A stretch of DNA of 64,000 nucleotides from Pseudomonadota bacterium (GTDB taxonomy: Bacteria > Pseudomonadota > Gammaproteobacteria > Burkholderiales > Burkholderiaceae_C). The position numbers and the translations under genes are program-made. The notes under the pieces were generated by a model. That model was not told where the DNA came from and searched no databases. It saw nothing but the letters and a program-made list of their open reading frames with translations. Shown piece by piece: positions 1-9,431 of this stretch (positions are counted from its first letter, which is position 1; each line of letters starts with the position of its first letter). Location of the stretch: contig JAJZAQ010000001.1 in assembly GCA_021799355.1 (NCBI GenBank), positions 89,448-153,447 of the forward strand, given 5' to 3'.

Positions 1-1
1 G

Positions 2-565
2 GGGTATCTGGCGCTGGCTCCCGATTTGTTCGTGCGGCAGGGCGACCCGATGGCCTACGGCAGCATTGCAGAAGTCATGACCCAGGTGATCGCCAAGGTG
101 CCAGACGCACAGGTGCTCGGCGATCTGGACGCCTGCAAGGACTGGGCGCTGGCGCATGGCGGACGCCCCGGGCATGTCGGCGTGATGGGATTTTGCTGGG
201 GTGGGCGCATCGTCTGGCTGTACTGCGCCCACGCCGCGGTGCAGGCGGGGGTGGCGTGGTACGGCAGGCTGACCGGCGCGACCACGGCGCTGACCCCGAA
301 AAATCCGCTCGACGTCGCGAAAGAGCTCAAGGCCCCCGTGTTGGGGCTGTACGGCGGGCAGGATCAGGGGATTTCGCAGGAATCCGTTGCGCAAATGCGC
401 CAGGCGCTGGCTGCAGGCGATTCGGCGGCGAAAGCGTCGCAGATCGTCGTTTACCCCGATGCCGGGCATGGCTTCCATGCCGATTACCGCGCGAGTTACA
501 ACGCCAAAGACGCACAGGACGGCTGGAGTCGCGCGTTGACTTGGCTGCAGCAACACCACGTGTGA
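2..565 (+). CDS. Dienelactone hydrolase family protein (5' truncated by window edge)
   Basis: An alpha/beta hydrolase that, by family, opens the lactone ring of dienelactones or related esters in the cytoplasm. The frame stays open to base 2 and reads GYLALAPDLFVRQGDP, a normal internal stretch of this family, so the ATG-like start offered by the ORF track (a TTG at 26) is not the real start and the N-terminus lies outside the window. The nucleophile elbow GFCWGG carries the catalytic Cys, YGGQDQGIS supplies the Asp and DAGHGFHADY the His. The visible part covers the second half of a roughly 230-290 residue protein. The exact substrate cannot be told; many members in this order are general hydrolases and not part of a chlorocatechol pathway. 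Confidence 0.9.
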   Translation, partial: GYLALAPDLFVRQGDPMAYGSIAEVMTQVIAKVPDAQVLGDLDACKDWALAHGGRPGHVGVMGFCWGGRIVWLYCAHAAVQAGVAWYGRLTGATTALTPKNPLDVAKELKAPVLGLYGGQDQGISQESVAQMRQALAAGDSAAKASQIVVYPDAGHGFHADYRASYNAKDAQDGWSRALTWLQQHHV

Positions 566-647
566 ACGTCGCCCGCCGCCACCGGCGGGCTGCCTGCCGC
601 AGGTGGCCGTGGAGGTGATGGCAAGACGGGGACGCGCGGCCGTGGCG

Positions 648-1082
648 TCAGCGCACCACGAGCACCGGAAGTTTGGAGTGCGACAGCACGCGCGAGGTCT
701 GGCTGCCGAGCATCGCCGAGCCCAGCCCGCCGCGGCCGTGTGAGGCGATGACAATGGTGTCACAACCCTGTTTTTCGGCCACGGACAGCAGACCGCGCCA
801 GGCCTGTGCATCCTCCTCGACCACGGTGTCGCAGCTCAGGCCCGCGGCCTGCAGCTGATCCCGCATGCGCTGCAGCGCGGCTTGCGCCTGTTTGCGCACT
901 TCCTCCTGCCATTGATCCATCCCCACGGGCATGACTTCGATGGCGCCGATGTAGGGATACAGGTCGATCACCGAGGCGACGGTGATTTTGGCGCCAAACT
1001 TTTTCGCCAGTTCGACGGCGTACGGTACGGCTTTTTCCGCCAGCTCGGAACCATCGGTGGACAGCAGAAGGTGATTGAACAT
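648..1082 (-). CDS. Universal stress protein, UspA family
   Basis: A 144-residue single Usp domain, the usual length. It begins MFNHLLLSTDGSE with the conserved Asp of the nucleotide site near residue 10, and ends with the ATP-binding pattern ASHGRGGLGSAMLGS (G-x2-G-x9-G-S). These cytoplasmic proteins help cells survive energy or oxygen stress; the partner is unknown. It lies 64 bases downstream of a second Usp gene on the same strand, so the two probably form an operon. That operon has an FNR-like box about 100 bases before the upstream gene. A third Usp is encoded at 46476-46925. Confidence 0.9.
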   Translation of the reverse strand: MFNHLLLSTDGSELAEKAVPYAVELAKKFGAKITVASVIDLYPYIGAIEVMPVGMDQWQEEVRKQAQAALQRMRDQLQAAGLSCDTVVEEDAQAWRGLLSVAEKQGCDTIVIASHGRGGLGSAMLGSQTSRVLSHSKLPVLVVR

Positions 1083-1146
1083 GGGAGTGCTCCTGTGGTT
1101 GTGACATGCTCCGGGCGGCCCGTCACAGCGTCGCCCGGAACAGGAA

Positions 1147-1581
1147 TCAGCGCAGCACCAGGACCGGGATGGTCGAGTGTGTCAGCAGTTTTTGCGTCTC
1201 GCTGCCCAATAGCAGGGCCTGGACCCCGCGGCGGCCATGCGACGCGATGACGACCAGGTCGCAGCCGCGGTCTTTGGCCACGTCGAGCATCGCCTTCCAG
1301 GGGTGGATGTCCTCGGCGATGACCGACTCGTAGGTCACGCCGGCGCCGTTGCAGGCGTCCTGCAGCGGCTTGAGGGCGTCTTCGGCCAGCTTGGTGACGT
1401 GCACACGGTATTGATCGGCGGTGATCGGTACCGATTCAGCCAAGCCGGAATACGGGTAGGGGTCGGTGACGTTGAGCCCGACCAGTGTGGCGCCGCAGCT
1501 CTTGGCCAACGCCACGGCATGGGGAATCACCTTCGCAGCCGTCTCCGAGCCGTCGGTGGGAACGAGAATCTTTTTGTACAT
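1147..1581 (-). CDS. Universal stress protein, UspA family
   Basis: A 144-residue Usp domain starting MYKKILVPTDGSE and ending in ASHGRRGVQALLLGS, the ATP-binding pattern. The ORF track extends it by 16 residues to 1629, but that stretch is not family-like. The ATG at 1581 has a GGAG ribosome site seven bases upstream and gives the standard length, so it is chosen. It is the first gene of a likely two-gene usp operon. An FNR-like box, TTGTTGCAGATCAA, lies 96 bases upstream of the start, which would fit induction at low oxygen by a Crp/Fnr protein such as the one at 47046-47813. Confidence 0.9.
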   Translation of the reverse strand: MYKKILVPTDGSETAAKVIPHAVALAKSCGATLVGLNVTDPYPYSGLAESVPITADQYRVHVTKLAEDALKPLQDACNGAGVTYESVIAEDIHPWKAMLDVAKDRGCDLVVIASHGRRGVQALLLGSETQKLLTHSTIPVLVLR

Positions 1582-1676
1582 GGCAATCTCCGTTTTGAGT
1601 GGGGAAGCTGATGAGGGCGGTCTTCGCACTATGCCGGCCGCCGTGGATATGCTGCTCCCGCAATGTATCGTCAGAC

Positions 1677-1690
1677 TTGTTGCAGATCAA
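1677..1690 (-). promoter_or_regulatory. FNR/Crp-type binding site upstream of usp operon
   Basis: The sequence TTGTTGCAGATCAA matches the FNR-family consensus TTGAT-N4-ATCAA at nine of ten half-site bases. It is centred about 102 bases before the Usp start at 1581, a distance that allows a class II promoter with a short leader. A second box of the same type precedes the phasin gene. Binding is inferred, not shown. Confidence 0.5.
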
Positions 1691-1769
1691 ATCAGCCGGG
1701 TTGCCGCCACTCCCACTGCCGTCTCATTCGCGCCTCAACCCCGCATTGGGGTGGCGACAAAGGCCGGTT

Positions 1770-2633
1770 TCAAGCCTTGCCAGGCACCGCTCCGGTTGCC
1801 ACCGGACGGCTGGGATCGGCGCACCACTCGCTCCACGATCCCGGATAGAGCAAGCCTCCATCCAGACCGGCATGCGCCAGCGCGAGCAGGTTGTGACAGC
1901 CGGTGACGCCCGAGCCGCAGTGGTGAATCACGTCGCGTGGATCCCAGTCTTCGAGCAGGGCGGTGTACTCGGTGCGGAGCTGTTGCGCGGATTTGAACGT
2001 GCCGTCAGGCAGCAGATTGGTCTGAAAAAAGCGGTTTTTTGCCCCCGGGATATGCCCAGCCACCGGGTCGCGGTCTTCGATTTCGCCGCTGTAACGCTCC
2101 GGGGCACGGGCGTCGACCACGAGGTGCTTGCCGGATTGCAGATTGTCGAGCACCCCGTGTGCCGATACCGTGCCGACCAGCGCCGGGCGGCGCTGAAAAT
2201 TTCCCCGCGCACGCTGCGGCGGCGCCGAGGTGTCGCGTGCGCCACCTGCCGCCATCCAGGCCTGCCAGCCGCCGTCGAGCACGGCCACCGCATCGTGCCC
2301 GAGCCAGCGGAGCATCCACCACAAGCGCGCGGCGAACGCACCGCCGCTGCGATCGTAGGCGACGACCTGCTGCTCCTGACGCAGACCGAGGTCGGCGAGG
2401 CGCCGGGCGAATGCATCGGCGTCGGGTAGGGGGTGGCGGCCATTGCGCCCGGTTGGCGACGCCGACAAGTCTTCGTCCAGATGGAGAAAAATCGCTCCGG
2501 GGATGTGCCCGGCAGCGTAGGCGTCACGTCCGGCCTGCGGGTTGGACAAGTCGTGCGAGCAGTCGACGATGAAGGCATCTGGCAACTGGCGCAGGGCGTC
2601 GGCCGAAATCAGCGTGGTGTAGCGGGCGGTCAT
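1770..2633 (-). CDS. sseA: Rhodanese-family sulfurtransferase (thiosulfate/3-mercaptopyruvate type)
   Basis: A 287-residue tandem rhodanese protein that moves sulfane sulfur from thiosulfate or 3-mercaptopyruvate to a thiophilic acceptor. The N-terminal inactive domain contains AAGHIPGAIFL near residue 41. The C-terminal domain repeats AGHIPGAKN and carries the active loop HCGSGVTGCHN with Cys near residue 239. CGSGVT resembles the mercaptopyruvate type more than the basic CRKGVT loop of thiosulfate rhodanese. The ORF runs on to 3059 because the opposite Rieske gene leaves the frame open. The start MTARYTT at 2633 gives the family length and sits 26 bases after the Rieske gene stop, so the two may be co-transcribed. 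Confidence 0.88.
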   Translation of the reverse strand: MTARYTTLISADALRQLPDAFIVDCSHDLSNPQAGRDAYAAGHIPGAIFLHLDEDLSASPTGRNGRHPLPDADAFARRLADLGLRQEQQVVAYDRSGGAFAARLWWMLRWLGHDAVAVLDGGWQAWMAAGGARDTSAPPQRARGNFQRRPALVGTVSAHGVLDNLQSGKHLVVDARAPERYSGEIEDRDPVAGHIPGAKNRFFQTNLLPDGTFKSAQQLRTEYTALLEDWDPRDVIHHCGSGVTGCHNLLALAHAGLDGGLLYPGSWSEWCADPSRPVATGAVPGKA

Positions 2634-2659
2634 GGTCAGCGGCGCGGGGTGGTCAAAGC

Positions 2660-3766
2660 TCAGGCCGGAACCTGCAGCTTGTTGCGGTACCACGCATGGA
2701 AGTGGCGCATGCCATCTTCCATCGGGGACTGGTAGGGGCCGTGCTGATCGTCGCCGCGCTCCATCAAGGCTTTGCGCCCGGCATCCATGCGCTCGGCGAT
2801 TTCGTCGTCCTCGGCACAGGTTTCCATGTACGCCGCGCGCTCGGCCATGATGAATTCCCGCTCGAACGCAGCGATCTCCTCCGGGTAGAAAAATTCGACC
2901 ATGTTCAGCGTTTTTTGCGGCTCCAGCGGGAACAGCGTGGAAATCACCAGGACGTGCGGGTACCACTCCAGCATGATGTTGGGGTAGAGCGTCAGCCAGA
3001 TGGCGCCGTGCTCGGGCAACTGTTTGTCCGAGCGGAAATTCAGCACCGCCTGATGCCATTTGCTGTAGACCGCGCTACCCGGGTGCTGCAGGCCCTCGTA
3101 CACGCCCACCGTCTGCACGCTCCACTCCGGGGCGAACTGCCATTGCAGCACGCTGCAATCGACGAACTTGCCCAGTCCCGGGTGGAACGGGACGACGTGA
3201 TAGTCCTCGAGATACACCTCGATGAACGTCTTCCAGTTGTAATTGCAGATGTGCATTTCGGTGTGGTCGTGGACGAAACCGGTGAAGTCGAACTCTTTGA
3301 GCACCGAGAGCTGCTCCATGGTCTGCGCCACGGGATAGCCGTTGTCCTCGAACAGCATGCCGTTCCAGCGCTGCAACGGGTAGCTTTGCAGATGCAGGCA
3401 GGGGTCCTGCTCGAAATGCGGGGCGCCGACGAGCTGGCCGTCCAGACCGTAGGTCCAGCGGTGCAGCGGGCAGACGATGTTTTTGCCCGTGCTGCCCATG
3501 CCGCGCAGCATCACCGCCTGACGGTGGCGGCAGACGTTGGACAGCAACTGGATGCCGTCGTTGGTATGCACCAGGGCGCGGCCTTCGCCCTCCTGCGCCA
3601 GTGCGGCGTAGTCGCCGATTTTGGGTACCGTCAGTTCATGTCCGATGTAGCGTGGGCCGGAACGGAAAATCTGTTCGAGTTCGAGTTTGAACAGATCTTG
3701 GTCGAAATAGGTGGAAACCGGCAACTGCAGATGGTCTTGCGACAAGCGGATGCTCAGATCGGACAT
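2660..3766 (-). CDS. Rieske [2Fe-2S] oxygenase alpha-subunit-like protein
   Basis: A 368-residue protein with an N-terminal Rieske domain (CRH at residues 79-81, CPLH at 99-102) and a C-terminal catalytic domain. The pattern NWKTFIEVYLEDYHVVPFH supplies the two iron-binding His residues. Proteins of this class hydroxylate aromatic or other hydrophobic substrates using electrons from a separate reductase, but no reductase or beta subunit is encoded nearby, so the substrate is unknown. The start MSDLSIRL at 3766 is preferred over the longer ORF start because the extra 26 residues are not family-like. A GGAGG lies about 12 bases upstream. A sulfurtransferase follows on the same strand. Confidence 0.87.
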   Translation of the reverse strand: MSDLSIRLSQDHLQLPVSTYFDQDLFKLELEQIFRSGPRYIGHELTVPKIGDYAALAQEGEGRALVHTNDGIQLLSNVCRHRQAVMLRGMGSTGKNIVCPLHRWTYGLDGQLVGAPHFEQDPCLHLQSYPLQRWNGMLFEDNGYPVAQTMEQLSVLKEFDFTGFVHDHTEMHICNYNWKTFIEVYLEDYHVVPFHPGLGKFVDCSVLQWQFAPEWSVQTVGVYEGLQHPGSAVYSKWHQAVLNFRSDKQLPEHGAIWLTLYPNIMLEWYPHVLVISTLFPLEPQKTLNMVEFFYPEEIAAFEREFIMAERAAYMETCAEDDEIAERMDAGRKALMERGDDQHGPYQSPMEDGMRHFHAWYRNKLQVPA

Positions 3767-3922
3767 GATGGGGGCACACCTCCAGAAGAATAGAAAAGGG
3801 GAAAAGCCGGCCGATTGTAGAACCCCGGCAGCCAGGCGGATCATTGCTCCAGCCTAAAATCAGCAACATTTTCCGACGGCGGCCCTGCGGGTGCGCAGCA
3901 GCCGCCAACCGGTGTCACGCTC

Positions 3923-4192
3923 ATGCCTTCTGCCAAACATTCCCGCCAAGCCGAGACGGCTCCCGCCAGCTATGAACAGGCCGTGGCCGAGCTCGAACAG
4001 ATCGTGCAGGCGATGGAGACGGGGCAGCTCAGCCTCGACGACACCCTGGCGGCGTACAAACGGGGCAATCTGCTGCTGAACTACTGCCGTGGCAAACTCC
4101 AGGCGGTGGAGCAGCAGGTGCAGGTGCTCGACAGCGCACAGCAACTCCAACCCTTGCCGGCCCATTTCGAGGCGCAGACCGATGGTGACTGA
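3923..4192 (+). CDS. xseB: Exodeoxyribonuclease VII small subunit
   Basis: An 89-residue protein with the family pattern SYEQAVAELEQIVQAMETGQLSLDDTLAAYKRG, in which the two helices that bind the large subunit are visible. Together with XseA (54976-56382 here, 50 kb away) it forms exonuclease VII, which degrades single-stranded DNA in both directions in the cytoplasm. The stop overlaps the start of ispA by 11 bases, the usual xseB-ispA arrangement, so translation is probably coupled. A TAAAAT at 3855-3860 may be its -10 element. Confidence 0.95.
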   Translation: MPSAKHSRQAETAPASYEQAVAELEQIVQAMETGQLSLDDTLAAYKRGNLLLNYCRGKLQAVEQQVQVLDSAQQLQPLPAHFEAQTDGD

Positions 4193-5135
4193 AACCGCAT
4201 CGCCTCTGGCGACGGCGCCGGCCGATCTGCCGTTCGATGCCTGGATGCGCCAGCACCAGGAGCGGGCGCAGAGCCTCATCGCCCGTTTCGTGCCGCAGGC
4301 GCATCCGCTGGTGCCGAGCCTGCACGAGGCGATGCATTACGCCGCCGCGCTCGGCGGCAAGCGCGTGCGTCCCCTGCTCGTCTGGGCAGCGGGCGAGTGC
4401 GTGCAGGCCGACGGCGAAGCCCTCGACCGCGCCGCCTGTGCCGTCGAGCTGGTTCATGCCTACTCGCTGGTGCACGACGATCTGCCCTGCATGGACGATG
4501 ACGTGCTGCGCCGTGGTCAGCCGACGACCCACGTGCGCTTTGGCCAGGCATTGGCGTTGCTCGCCGGGGACGCCTTGCAGGCGTTGGCCTACGAGGTGCT
4601 CACCCCGGAAGACGAGGGCATGGCTGCAGCGCTGCAGGCCAGACTGTGCGCCCTGCTTGCCCGCGCTTCGGGCGCCGAGGGGATGGCCGGGGGCCAGACG
4701 CTGGACATTCTCGCCACCGGTCGGGCCATCGGTGCCGACGATCTGATGCAGATGCACAGCCGCAAAACCGGCGCTCTGCTCAAAGCCAGTGTGCTCATGG
4801 GCGCGGCCTGCGGCAAGGTCGAGGCGGCGCAGCAGCCGGTGGTCTGGGCGGCGCTGCAGGCTTACGGGGATGCCGTCGGCCTGGCCTTCCAGGTGGTCGA
4901 CGACATTCTGGACGTCACCGCCGACTCGGCGACGCTGGGCAAGACCGCGGGCAAGGATGCGCAGCAAAACAAATCCACTTACGTCTCGATTCTGGGACTG
5001 GATGCCGCTGGGGCGCTGGCGCGGCGGCTGCGCGACCAGGCGCAGGCGGCACTCGATACCCTGCCGGTGGCGCAACGCGCGTCGAGCCGGCGCTTGCGCG
5101 AACTGGCCGATCTGATCGTGCTGCGCGGGCACTGA
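4182..5135 (+). CDS. ispA: Farnesyl/geranyl diphosphate synthase (polyprenyl synthetase)
   Basis: A 317-residue all-helical prenyltransferase that condenses isopentenyl diphosphate with allylic diphosphates, most likely giving farnesyl diphosphate. The first aspartate-rich motif DDLPCMDDD lies at residues 99-107 and the second, FQVVDDILD, near residue 240. GGKRVRP near residue 58 binds the substrate diphosphate. The start MVTETAS at 4182 overlaps xseB; the earlier ORF start is in non-family sequence. It sits two genes before dxs, so precursor and chain-elongation enzymes for isoprenoids are encoded together. Confidence 0.95.
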   Translation: MVTETASPLATAPADLPFDAWMRQHQERAQSLIARFVPQAHPLVPSLHEAMHYAAALGGKRVRPLLVWAAGECVQADGEALDRAACAVELVHAYSLVHDDLPCMDDDVLRRGQPTTHVRFGQALALLAGDALQALAYEVLTPEDEGMAAALQARLCALLARASGAEGMAGGQTLDILATGRAIGADDLMQMHSRKTGALLKASVLMGAACGKVEAAQQPVVWAALQAYGDAVGLAFQVVDDILDVTADSATLGKTAGKDAQQNKSTYVSILGLDAAGALARRLRDQAQAALDTLPVAQRASSRRLRELADLIVLRGH

Positions 5136-5163
5136 CGCTGCGCGGCACCCCACGGAGTCTGCT

Positions 5164-5661
5164 ATGACACGTTTTCCCCGGGCCGAAGCCGTGCGCACCG
5201 CCGCGCCGGCGCTGGCTGCCGCCACCGCCTGCGGCGCGCTCGGCGGCGCGTTGTGGCTGCAGCGCAAAGGATTTGCGCCGTGCCCGCTGTGCATTTTGCA
5301 GCGCATGGCCTACCTGGCGGTGCTGTCGTTTTCGCTATTGGCTGCCGGCCTGTTGCGCACGGGCTGGCGCCGCCTCGCGCTGGGACTGGCGATGCTGGCG
5401 GCGCTGCTCGGCCTGGGTGTCGCCGGGCGCCAGATCTGGCTGGTGTTGCATCCCGGACAGCTTTGCGGCCTGGACCCGTTGGCTGCGGTGATCAACCGCT
5501 GGAGCGTGACGCACTGGGCGCCGTGGATGTTCCGTGCCGATGGCCTGTGCGCCGACACACCGAGCGTTTTCGGTGTGGCACTGCCATTCTGGTCGGCGGC
5601 AGGGTTTGCCGTTGCTTGTGTCTTTTTGCTTGCTGCGGGGTGGCGCCGCAGTGGTTCCTGA
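5164..5661 (+). CDS. dsbB: Disulfide bond formation protein B
   Basis: A 165-residue inner-membrane protein with four hydrophobic segments. The first periplasmic Cys pair CPLC is at residues 40-43, and the second loop carries LCGLDP and GLCADTP Cys residues. DsbB re-oxidises periplasmic DsbA and passes electrons to quinone. It lies between ispA (28-base gap) and dxs (10-base gap) on the same strand, so it is likely part of that transcript although its function is unrelated to isoprenoids. DsbA is not encoded in this window. Confidence 0.93.
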   Translation: MTRFPRAEAVRTAAPALAAATACGALGGALWLQRKGFAPCPLCILQRMAYLAVLSFSLLAAGLLRTGWRRLALGLAMLAALLGLGVAGRQIWLVLHPGQLCGLDPLAAVINRWSVTHWAPWMFRADGLCADTPSVFGVALPFWSAAGFAVACVFLLAAGWRRSGS

Positions 5662-5671
5662 TCGCCTGCCG

Positions 5672-7588
5672 ATGGTCACGACTGCCTTCCCTCTGTTGTC
5701 GCGTATTGCTTCTCCCGACGATGTGCGCGCGCTGGATCGGGCGCATCTGCGCCAGCTCGCCGTCGAATTACGCGAGTTCATCGTGCAGTCGGTGTCGCGC
5801 ACCGGCGGGCATCTGTCGTCCAACCTCGGCACGGTGGAACTCACCATCGCGCTGCATGCCGTGTTCAACACCCCGGAAGACCGGCTGGTGTGGGACGTCG
5901 GCCACCAGACCTACGCCCACAAAATCCTCACCGGGCGGCGCGAGGCCATGCGCGGGCTGCGGCAAAAAGGCGGCATTTCCGGCTTTCCGCGGCGCGAGGA
6001 GTCGCCATACGACACCTTTGGCACGGCGCATTCATCCACCTCGATTTCCGCCGCGCTGGGCATGGCGCTGGCGGCGCAGCGCAAGGGCGAGAAACGCCGG
6101 GTGGTGGCCGTCATCGGCGACGGCGCGCTCACCGGGGGCATGGCGTTCGAGGCGCTGAACAACGCCGGGGTGCACCCCGAGGCCGATCTGCTCATCGTGC
6201 TCAACGACAACGACATGTCGATCTCGCCACCGGTGGGCGCGCTCAACCGCCACCTCACCAGCCTGCTGTCGGGCAGTCTGTTCACCGCCGCGCGCAGCAC
6301 CGCCAAGCAGGTGCTCAGCGCCGCGCCGCCGCTGCTCGGGCTGGCGCGGCGGCTGGAGGAATACGCCAAGGGCCTGGTCGCCCCGTCGCCGTTGTTCGAG
6401 GAACTCGGGGTCAAGTATTTCGGCCCGATCGACGGCCACGACCTCGATGCACTCATTCCTGCTTTGCAAAACTTGCGTGACCTGCACGGCCCGGTACTGC
6501 TGCACGTCGTCACCAAAAAGGGCCAGGGCTACAAACTCGCCGAGGCCGACCCGGTGGCCTACCACGGCCCCGGCAAGTTCGACCCGGCCGTCGGCCTGGC
6601 GCCGAGCGCACCGGGGAAAAAGCCGACGTTCACCCAGGTGTTCGGCCAATGGCTGTGCGACATGGCGCAGGCCGACGCGCGGCTGGTGGGCATCACCCCG
6701 GCGATGCGCGAGGGGTCGGGGCTGGTCGAGTTTGCCGAGCGCTTTCCGCAGCGGTATTTCGACGTCGGCATCGCCGAGCAGCATGCCGTGACTTTCGCCG
6801 CCGGGTTGGCGTGCGAGGGGATGAAGCCGGTGGTGGCCATCTATTCCACGTTTTTGCAGCGCGCCTACGACCAGGTCATCCACGATGTGGCGATCCAGAA
6901 CCTGCCGGTGCTGTTCGCCGTGGACCGCGCCGGCATCGTCGGCGCCGACGGGGCGACGCACACCGGCGCGTTCGACATCGCCTTCCTGCGCTGCGTGCCC
7001 AACGTGGCCGTGCTGACCCCGGCTGACGAAGCCGAATGCCGCCGCGCGCTGACGACGGGGTTCCGCCACCCCGGCCCGGTGGCGGTGCGCTACCCGCGGG
7101 GCAGCGGTGTAGGTGTGGCGGTCGAGCGCGATCTGGATGAGCTGCCCTGGGGGCAGGCGCAGCCCCGCCGCGCCTGCGGTGCGCCTGTCGGGCGGCGTAT
7201 CGCCATCCTCGCCTTCGGCCCGGTGCTTTACGCCGTGTTGCGCGCGGCGGAGGAATTCGACGCCAGCGTGATCAATATGCGCTTTGTCAAACCGCTGGAC
7301 ACCGCTGCCTTGCTGGCCGCAGCGCGCAGCCACGACGCGTTGGTCACGGTCGAGGAAGGGGTCGTGGCAGGCGGCGCAGGCAGCGCCTGCCTGGAGGCCT
7401 TGCAAGCCGCGGGGGTGCAGATACCGGTGCTGACGCTGGGCTTGCCCGATGCCTGGATCGAACACGGCGACCCGGCGCAGATCGCCGCCGATCTCGGCCT
7501 GGACAGCGCCGGTATCGCCGCGGCGATCCGGCGTCGCTTTGCCACGCTGCTTGCTCCCGGTGCGCTCAAACGCGCGGCCAACGACTGA
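5672..7588 (+). CDS. dxs: 1-deoxy-D-xylulose-5-phosphate synthase
   Basis: A 638-residue thiamine diphosphate enzyme, the first step of the methylerythritol phosphate route to isoprenoids, joining pyruvate and glyceraldehyde 3-phosphate. The thiamine motif [18 protein letters not shown] is near residue 150, and the pyrimidine-domain signature [17 protein letters not shown] is near residue 365. N-terminal [13 protein letters not shown] is also typical. The ORF opens 138 bases earlier inside dsbB. The start MVTTAFP at 5672, ten bases after the dsbB stop, gives the normal length. It converges on znuA with a 13-base gap. Confidence 0.97.
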   Translation: MVTTAFPLLSRIASPDDVRALDRAHLRQLAVELREFIVQSVSRTGGHLSSNLGTVELTIALHAVFNTPEDRLVWDVGHQTYAHKILTGRREAMRGLRQKGGISGFPRREESPYDTFGTAHSSTSISAALGMALAAQRKGEKRRVVAVIGDGALTGGMAFEALNNAGVHPEADLLIVLNDNDMSISPPVGALNRHLTSLLSGSLFTAARSTAKQVLSAAPPLLGLARRLEEYAKGLVAPSPLFEELGVKYFGPIDGHDLDALIPALQNLRDLHGPVLLHVVTKKGQGYKLAEADPVAYHGPGKFDPAVGLAPSAPGKKPTFTQVFGQWLCDMAQADARLVGITPAMREGSGLVEFAERFPQRYFDVGIAEQHAVTFAAGLACEGMKPVVAIYSTFLQRAYDQVIHDVAIQNLPVLFAVDRAGIVGADGATHTGAFDIAFLRCVPNVAVLTPADEAECRRALTTGFRHPGPVAVRYPRGSGVGVAVERDLDELPWGQAQPRRACGAPVGRRIAILAFGPVLYAVLRAAEEFDASVINMRFVKPLDTAALLAAARSHDALVTVEEGVVAGGAGSACLEALQAAGVQIPVLTLGLPDAWIEHGDPAQIAADLGLDSAGIAAAIRRRFATLLAPGALKRAAND

Positions 7589-7601
7589 GCGGCTACGGCG
7601 C

Positions 7602-8564
7602 TCACGACGCTGTTTTCGCCCCCAGACATTGACTCAGGTTGCGGGCCAGGCCACGCAGCAACTGCTCGTAACCCGCCAAGCCCAGCGGGCCTTTGGCACC
7701 GAGCGGATCGAGCGTGCCCAGGCGCGCCGAGGTGCCTTCGACCAGGGTGTGCACCAGCCGCGGCTCGAACTGCGGCTCGCTGAACACGCACACCGCGCCG
7801 AGCGACCGAATTTTGTCCCGCATCTGGCTCACACGGCGGGCATTGGCCATCGCTTCAGGAGTGACCAGGATCGAGCCGACGGCGTGCAGGCCGTAGGCAT
7901 GTTCGAAATACTGGTACGCATCGTGAAACACGATGAACGGCTTGTCGCGCACCGGCGCCAGCTCGGCGACGAGTTCGGCGTTGAGTGCATCCAGGCGCTG
8001 CACCGCGCGCTGCGCGTTGCTCTGGTACTGCTGCGCGTGCGCCGGATCGACCGCCGCCAGCGTTTGTGCGGCAGCGCGCAGGATGGTTTTGGCATTGTCT
8101 GGAGACAGCCAGATATGACCATCGAAAGCACCCTGCAGTGCGGCCGCGCCGCTGGCTACGGCGCGCGGCGCCGGATGCCGCCGCTCCCAGTCCCCGCCGG
8201 TGCGCGGCGCCAGCAGGGTGATCCCGGGCAGGGTGGACAGCGTGACCACCCGGGTCGTCTGGGGAAGGGTCTGGACGATGCGCTGCAGCGCCGGTTCCAC
8301 CTGCGGGCCGATCCAGAACAGCACTTGCGCCTGCTCCGCAGCAGCGCGCTCGGACGGCTTGAAGGCGTAGGTGTGGGGCGAACTGCCGGGCGGGATGAGC
8401 ACCGTTGGCGAGCCTACTGCGGCCATGACGGCGGCAACGAGGTCGCCAACGGGTTTGATGCTCACGGCCACGCGCTGCGGGGTTTGCGCCTGGGCGGCCA
8501 GAGGGGCGAGGACGGCGGTCAGGGCGAGTCGGCGCAGCAAATGACGGCGGGTGACGGGCAGCAT
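7602..8564 (-). CDS. znuA: Zinc ABC transporter, periplasmic substrate-binding protein
   Basis: A 320-residue cluster 9 metal-binding protein. The N-terminus MLPVTRRHLLRRLALTAVLAPLAAQAQ is a signal peptide with a twin-Arg-like HLLRR but without a clear Tat motif. Metal ligands expected in the family are visible as SPHTYAFKPS, GHIWLSPDNA, FHDAYQYFE and FSEPQFEP. The His-rich loop of E. coli ZnuA is missing. It is transcribed away from znuC-znuB, with a Zur-like box between them. The ORF track start at 8660 overlaps the box, so the ATG at 8564 is chosen. Confidence 0.9.
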   Translation of the reverse strand: MLPVTRRHLLRRLALTAVLAPLAAQAQTPQRVAVSIKPVGDLVAAVMAAVGSPTVLIPPGSSPHTYAFKPSERAAAEQAQVLFWIGPQVEPALQRIVQTLPQTTRVVTLSTLPGITLLAPRTGGDWERRHPAPRAVASGAAALQGAFDGHIWLSPDNAKTILRAAAQTLAAVDPAHAQQYQSNAQRAVQRLDALNAELVAELAPVRDKPFIVFHDAYQYFEHAYGLHAVGSILVTPEAMANARRVSQMRDKIRSLGAVCVFSEPQFEPRLVHTLVEGTSARLGTLDPLGAKGPLGLAGYEQLLRGLARNLSQCLGAKTAS

Positions 8565-8583
8565 GGCAACACTCCGAAGAAAA

Positions 8584-8596
8584 GTTACAATATAAC
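8584..8596. promoter_or_regulatory. Zur-like operator between znuA and znuCB
   Basis: GTTACAATATAAC is a 13-base imperfect palindrome in an AT-rich island between the divergent znuA (start 8564) and znuC (start 8622) genes. Its position would let one repressor close both promoters. The reverse complement of the box before the second zinc operon (27294-27306) matches it at 11 of 13 positions. Assignment to Zur follows from the genes controlled and the resemblance to known GTTATANTATAAC-type Zur boxes. Confidence 0.7.
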
Positions 8597-8621
8597 AATC
8601 GAAACCAAAACATTCCAGGTC

Positions 8622-9431
8622 ATGACTTTTCTCGACGCGCCGGGTCGCCAGACAGGTCACGATGGCGCACAGGCGTTACTTCGCCTGGACGGCATCAGTC
8701 TGCAGCGCAACGGCGCGCTGCTGCTCGATGCGGTGAGCCTGCAGATTTTTCCGCGCCAGATCGTAACCCTCATCGGCCCCAACGGCGCCGGCAAGACGAC
8801 ACTGGTGCGCGTGTTGCTTCGCCTGCTGCAGCCTGACAGCGGCAGCGTCTGGCAGCGTGACGGACTGGTGATCGGCTACGTGCCGCAGCGCTTTTCCCCT
8901 CCGGCCAACCTGCCGCTGGACGTGGACGGATTTTTGCGGTTGGCCGGACGCAGCACGCCGCAGCAGCGGCAGCAAGCGCTGGCTGAAATCGGCGTGGCGC
9001 ATTTGCGCCATCGGCCGCTGCGTACCTTGTCCGGCGGCGAGATGCAGCGCGTGCTGCTGGCGCGTGCGCTGCTGCGCCGTCCCGCGCTGCTGGTGCTCGA
9101 CGAGCCGGCGCAAGGCTTGGACGTGCACGGTCAGCAGGAGCTGTACGCGCTGATCCGGCGCCTGCGCGATGACACGGGCTGCGCCGTGTTGATGGTTTCG
9201 CACGACTTGCACCTGGTGATGGCGGCGACCGACCAGGTCGTCTGTCTGGAGCGCCATATTTGCTGTGTCGGCAGGCCGCAGGACGTCAGCGCGCATCCCG
9301 ACTACCTGCGCCTGTTCGGCGCGGACGTTGCCGGCATGGCACCGTACCGGCATGAACACCGCGACCCCATGCACGATGTCCACGGCGACGTCGTGCCACG
9401 GGCGCAGCCACGGCACGGGGAGCGGGCATGA
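8622..9431 (+). CDS. znuC: Zinc ABC transporter, ATP-binding protein
   Basis: A 269-residue ABC ATPase that powers zinc import through ZnuB. Walker A is GPNGAGKTT, the ABC signature [15 protein letters not shown], Walker [13 protein letters not shown] and the switch His is in VSHDLHLV. The C-terminal 40 residues are rich in His ([15 protein letters not shown]), a feature seen in some zinc transporters. The ORF track starts far upstream in antisense sequence. The ATG at 8622 is the first in-frame start after the Zur-like box. Its end overlaps znuB by four bases (ATGA). Confidence 0.93.
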   Translation: MTFLDAPGRQTGHDGAQALLRLDGISLQRNGALLLDAVSLQIFPRQIVTLIGPNGAGKTTLVRVLLRLLQPDSGSVWQRDGLVIGYVPQRFSPPANLPLDVDGFLRLAGRSTPQQRQQALAEIGVAHLRHRPLRTLSGGEMQRVLLARALLRRPALLVLDEPAQGLDVHGQQELYALIRRLRDDTGCAVLMVSHDLHLVMAATDQVVCLERHICCVGRPQDVSAHPDYLRLFGADVAGMAPYRHEHRDPMHDVHGDVVPRAQPRHGERA

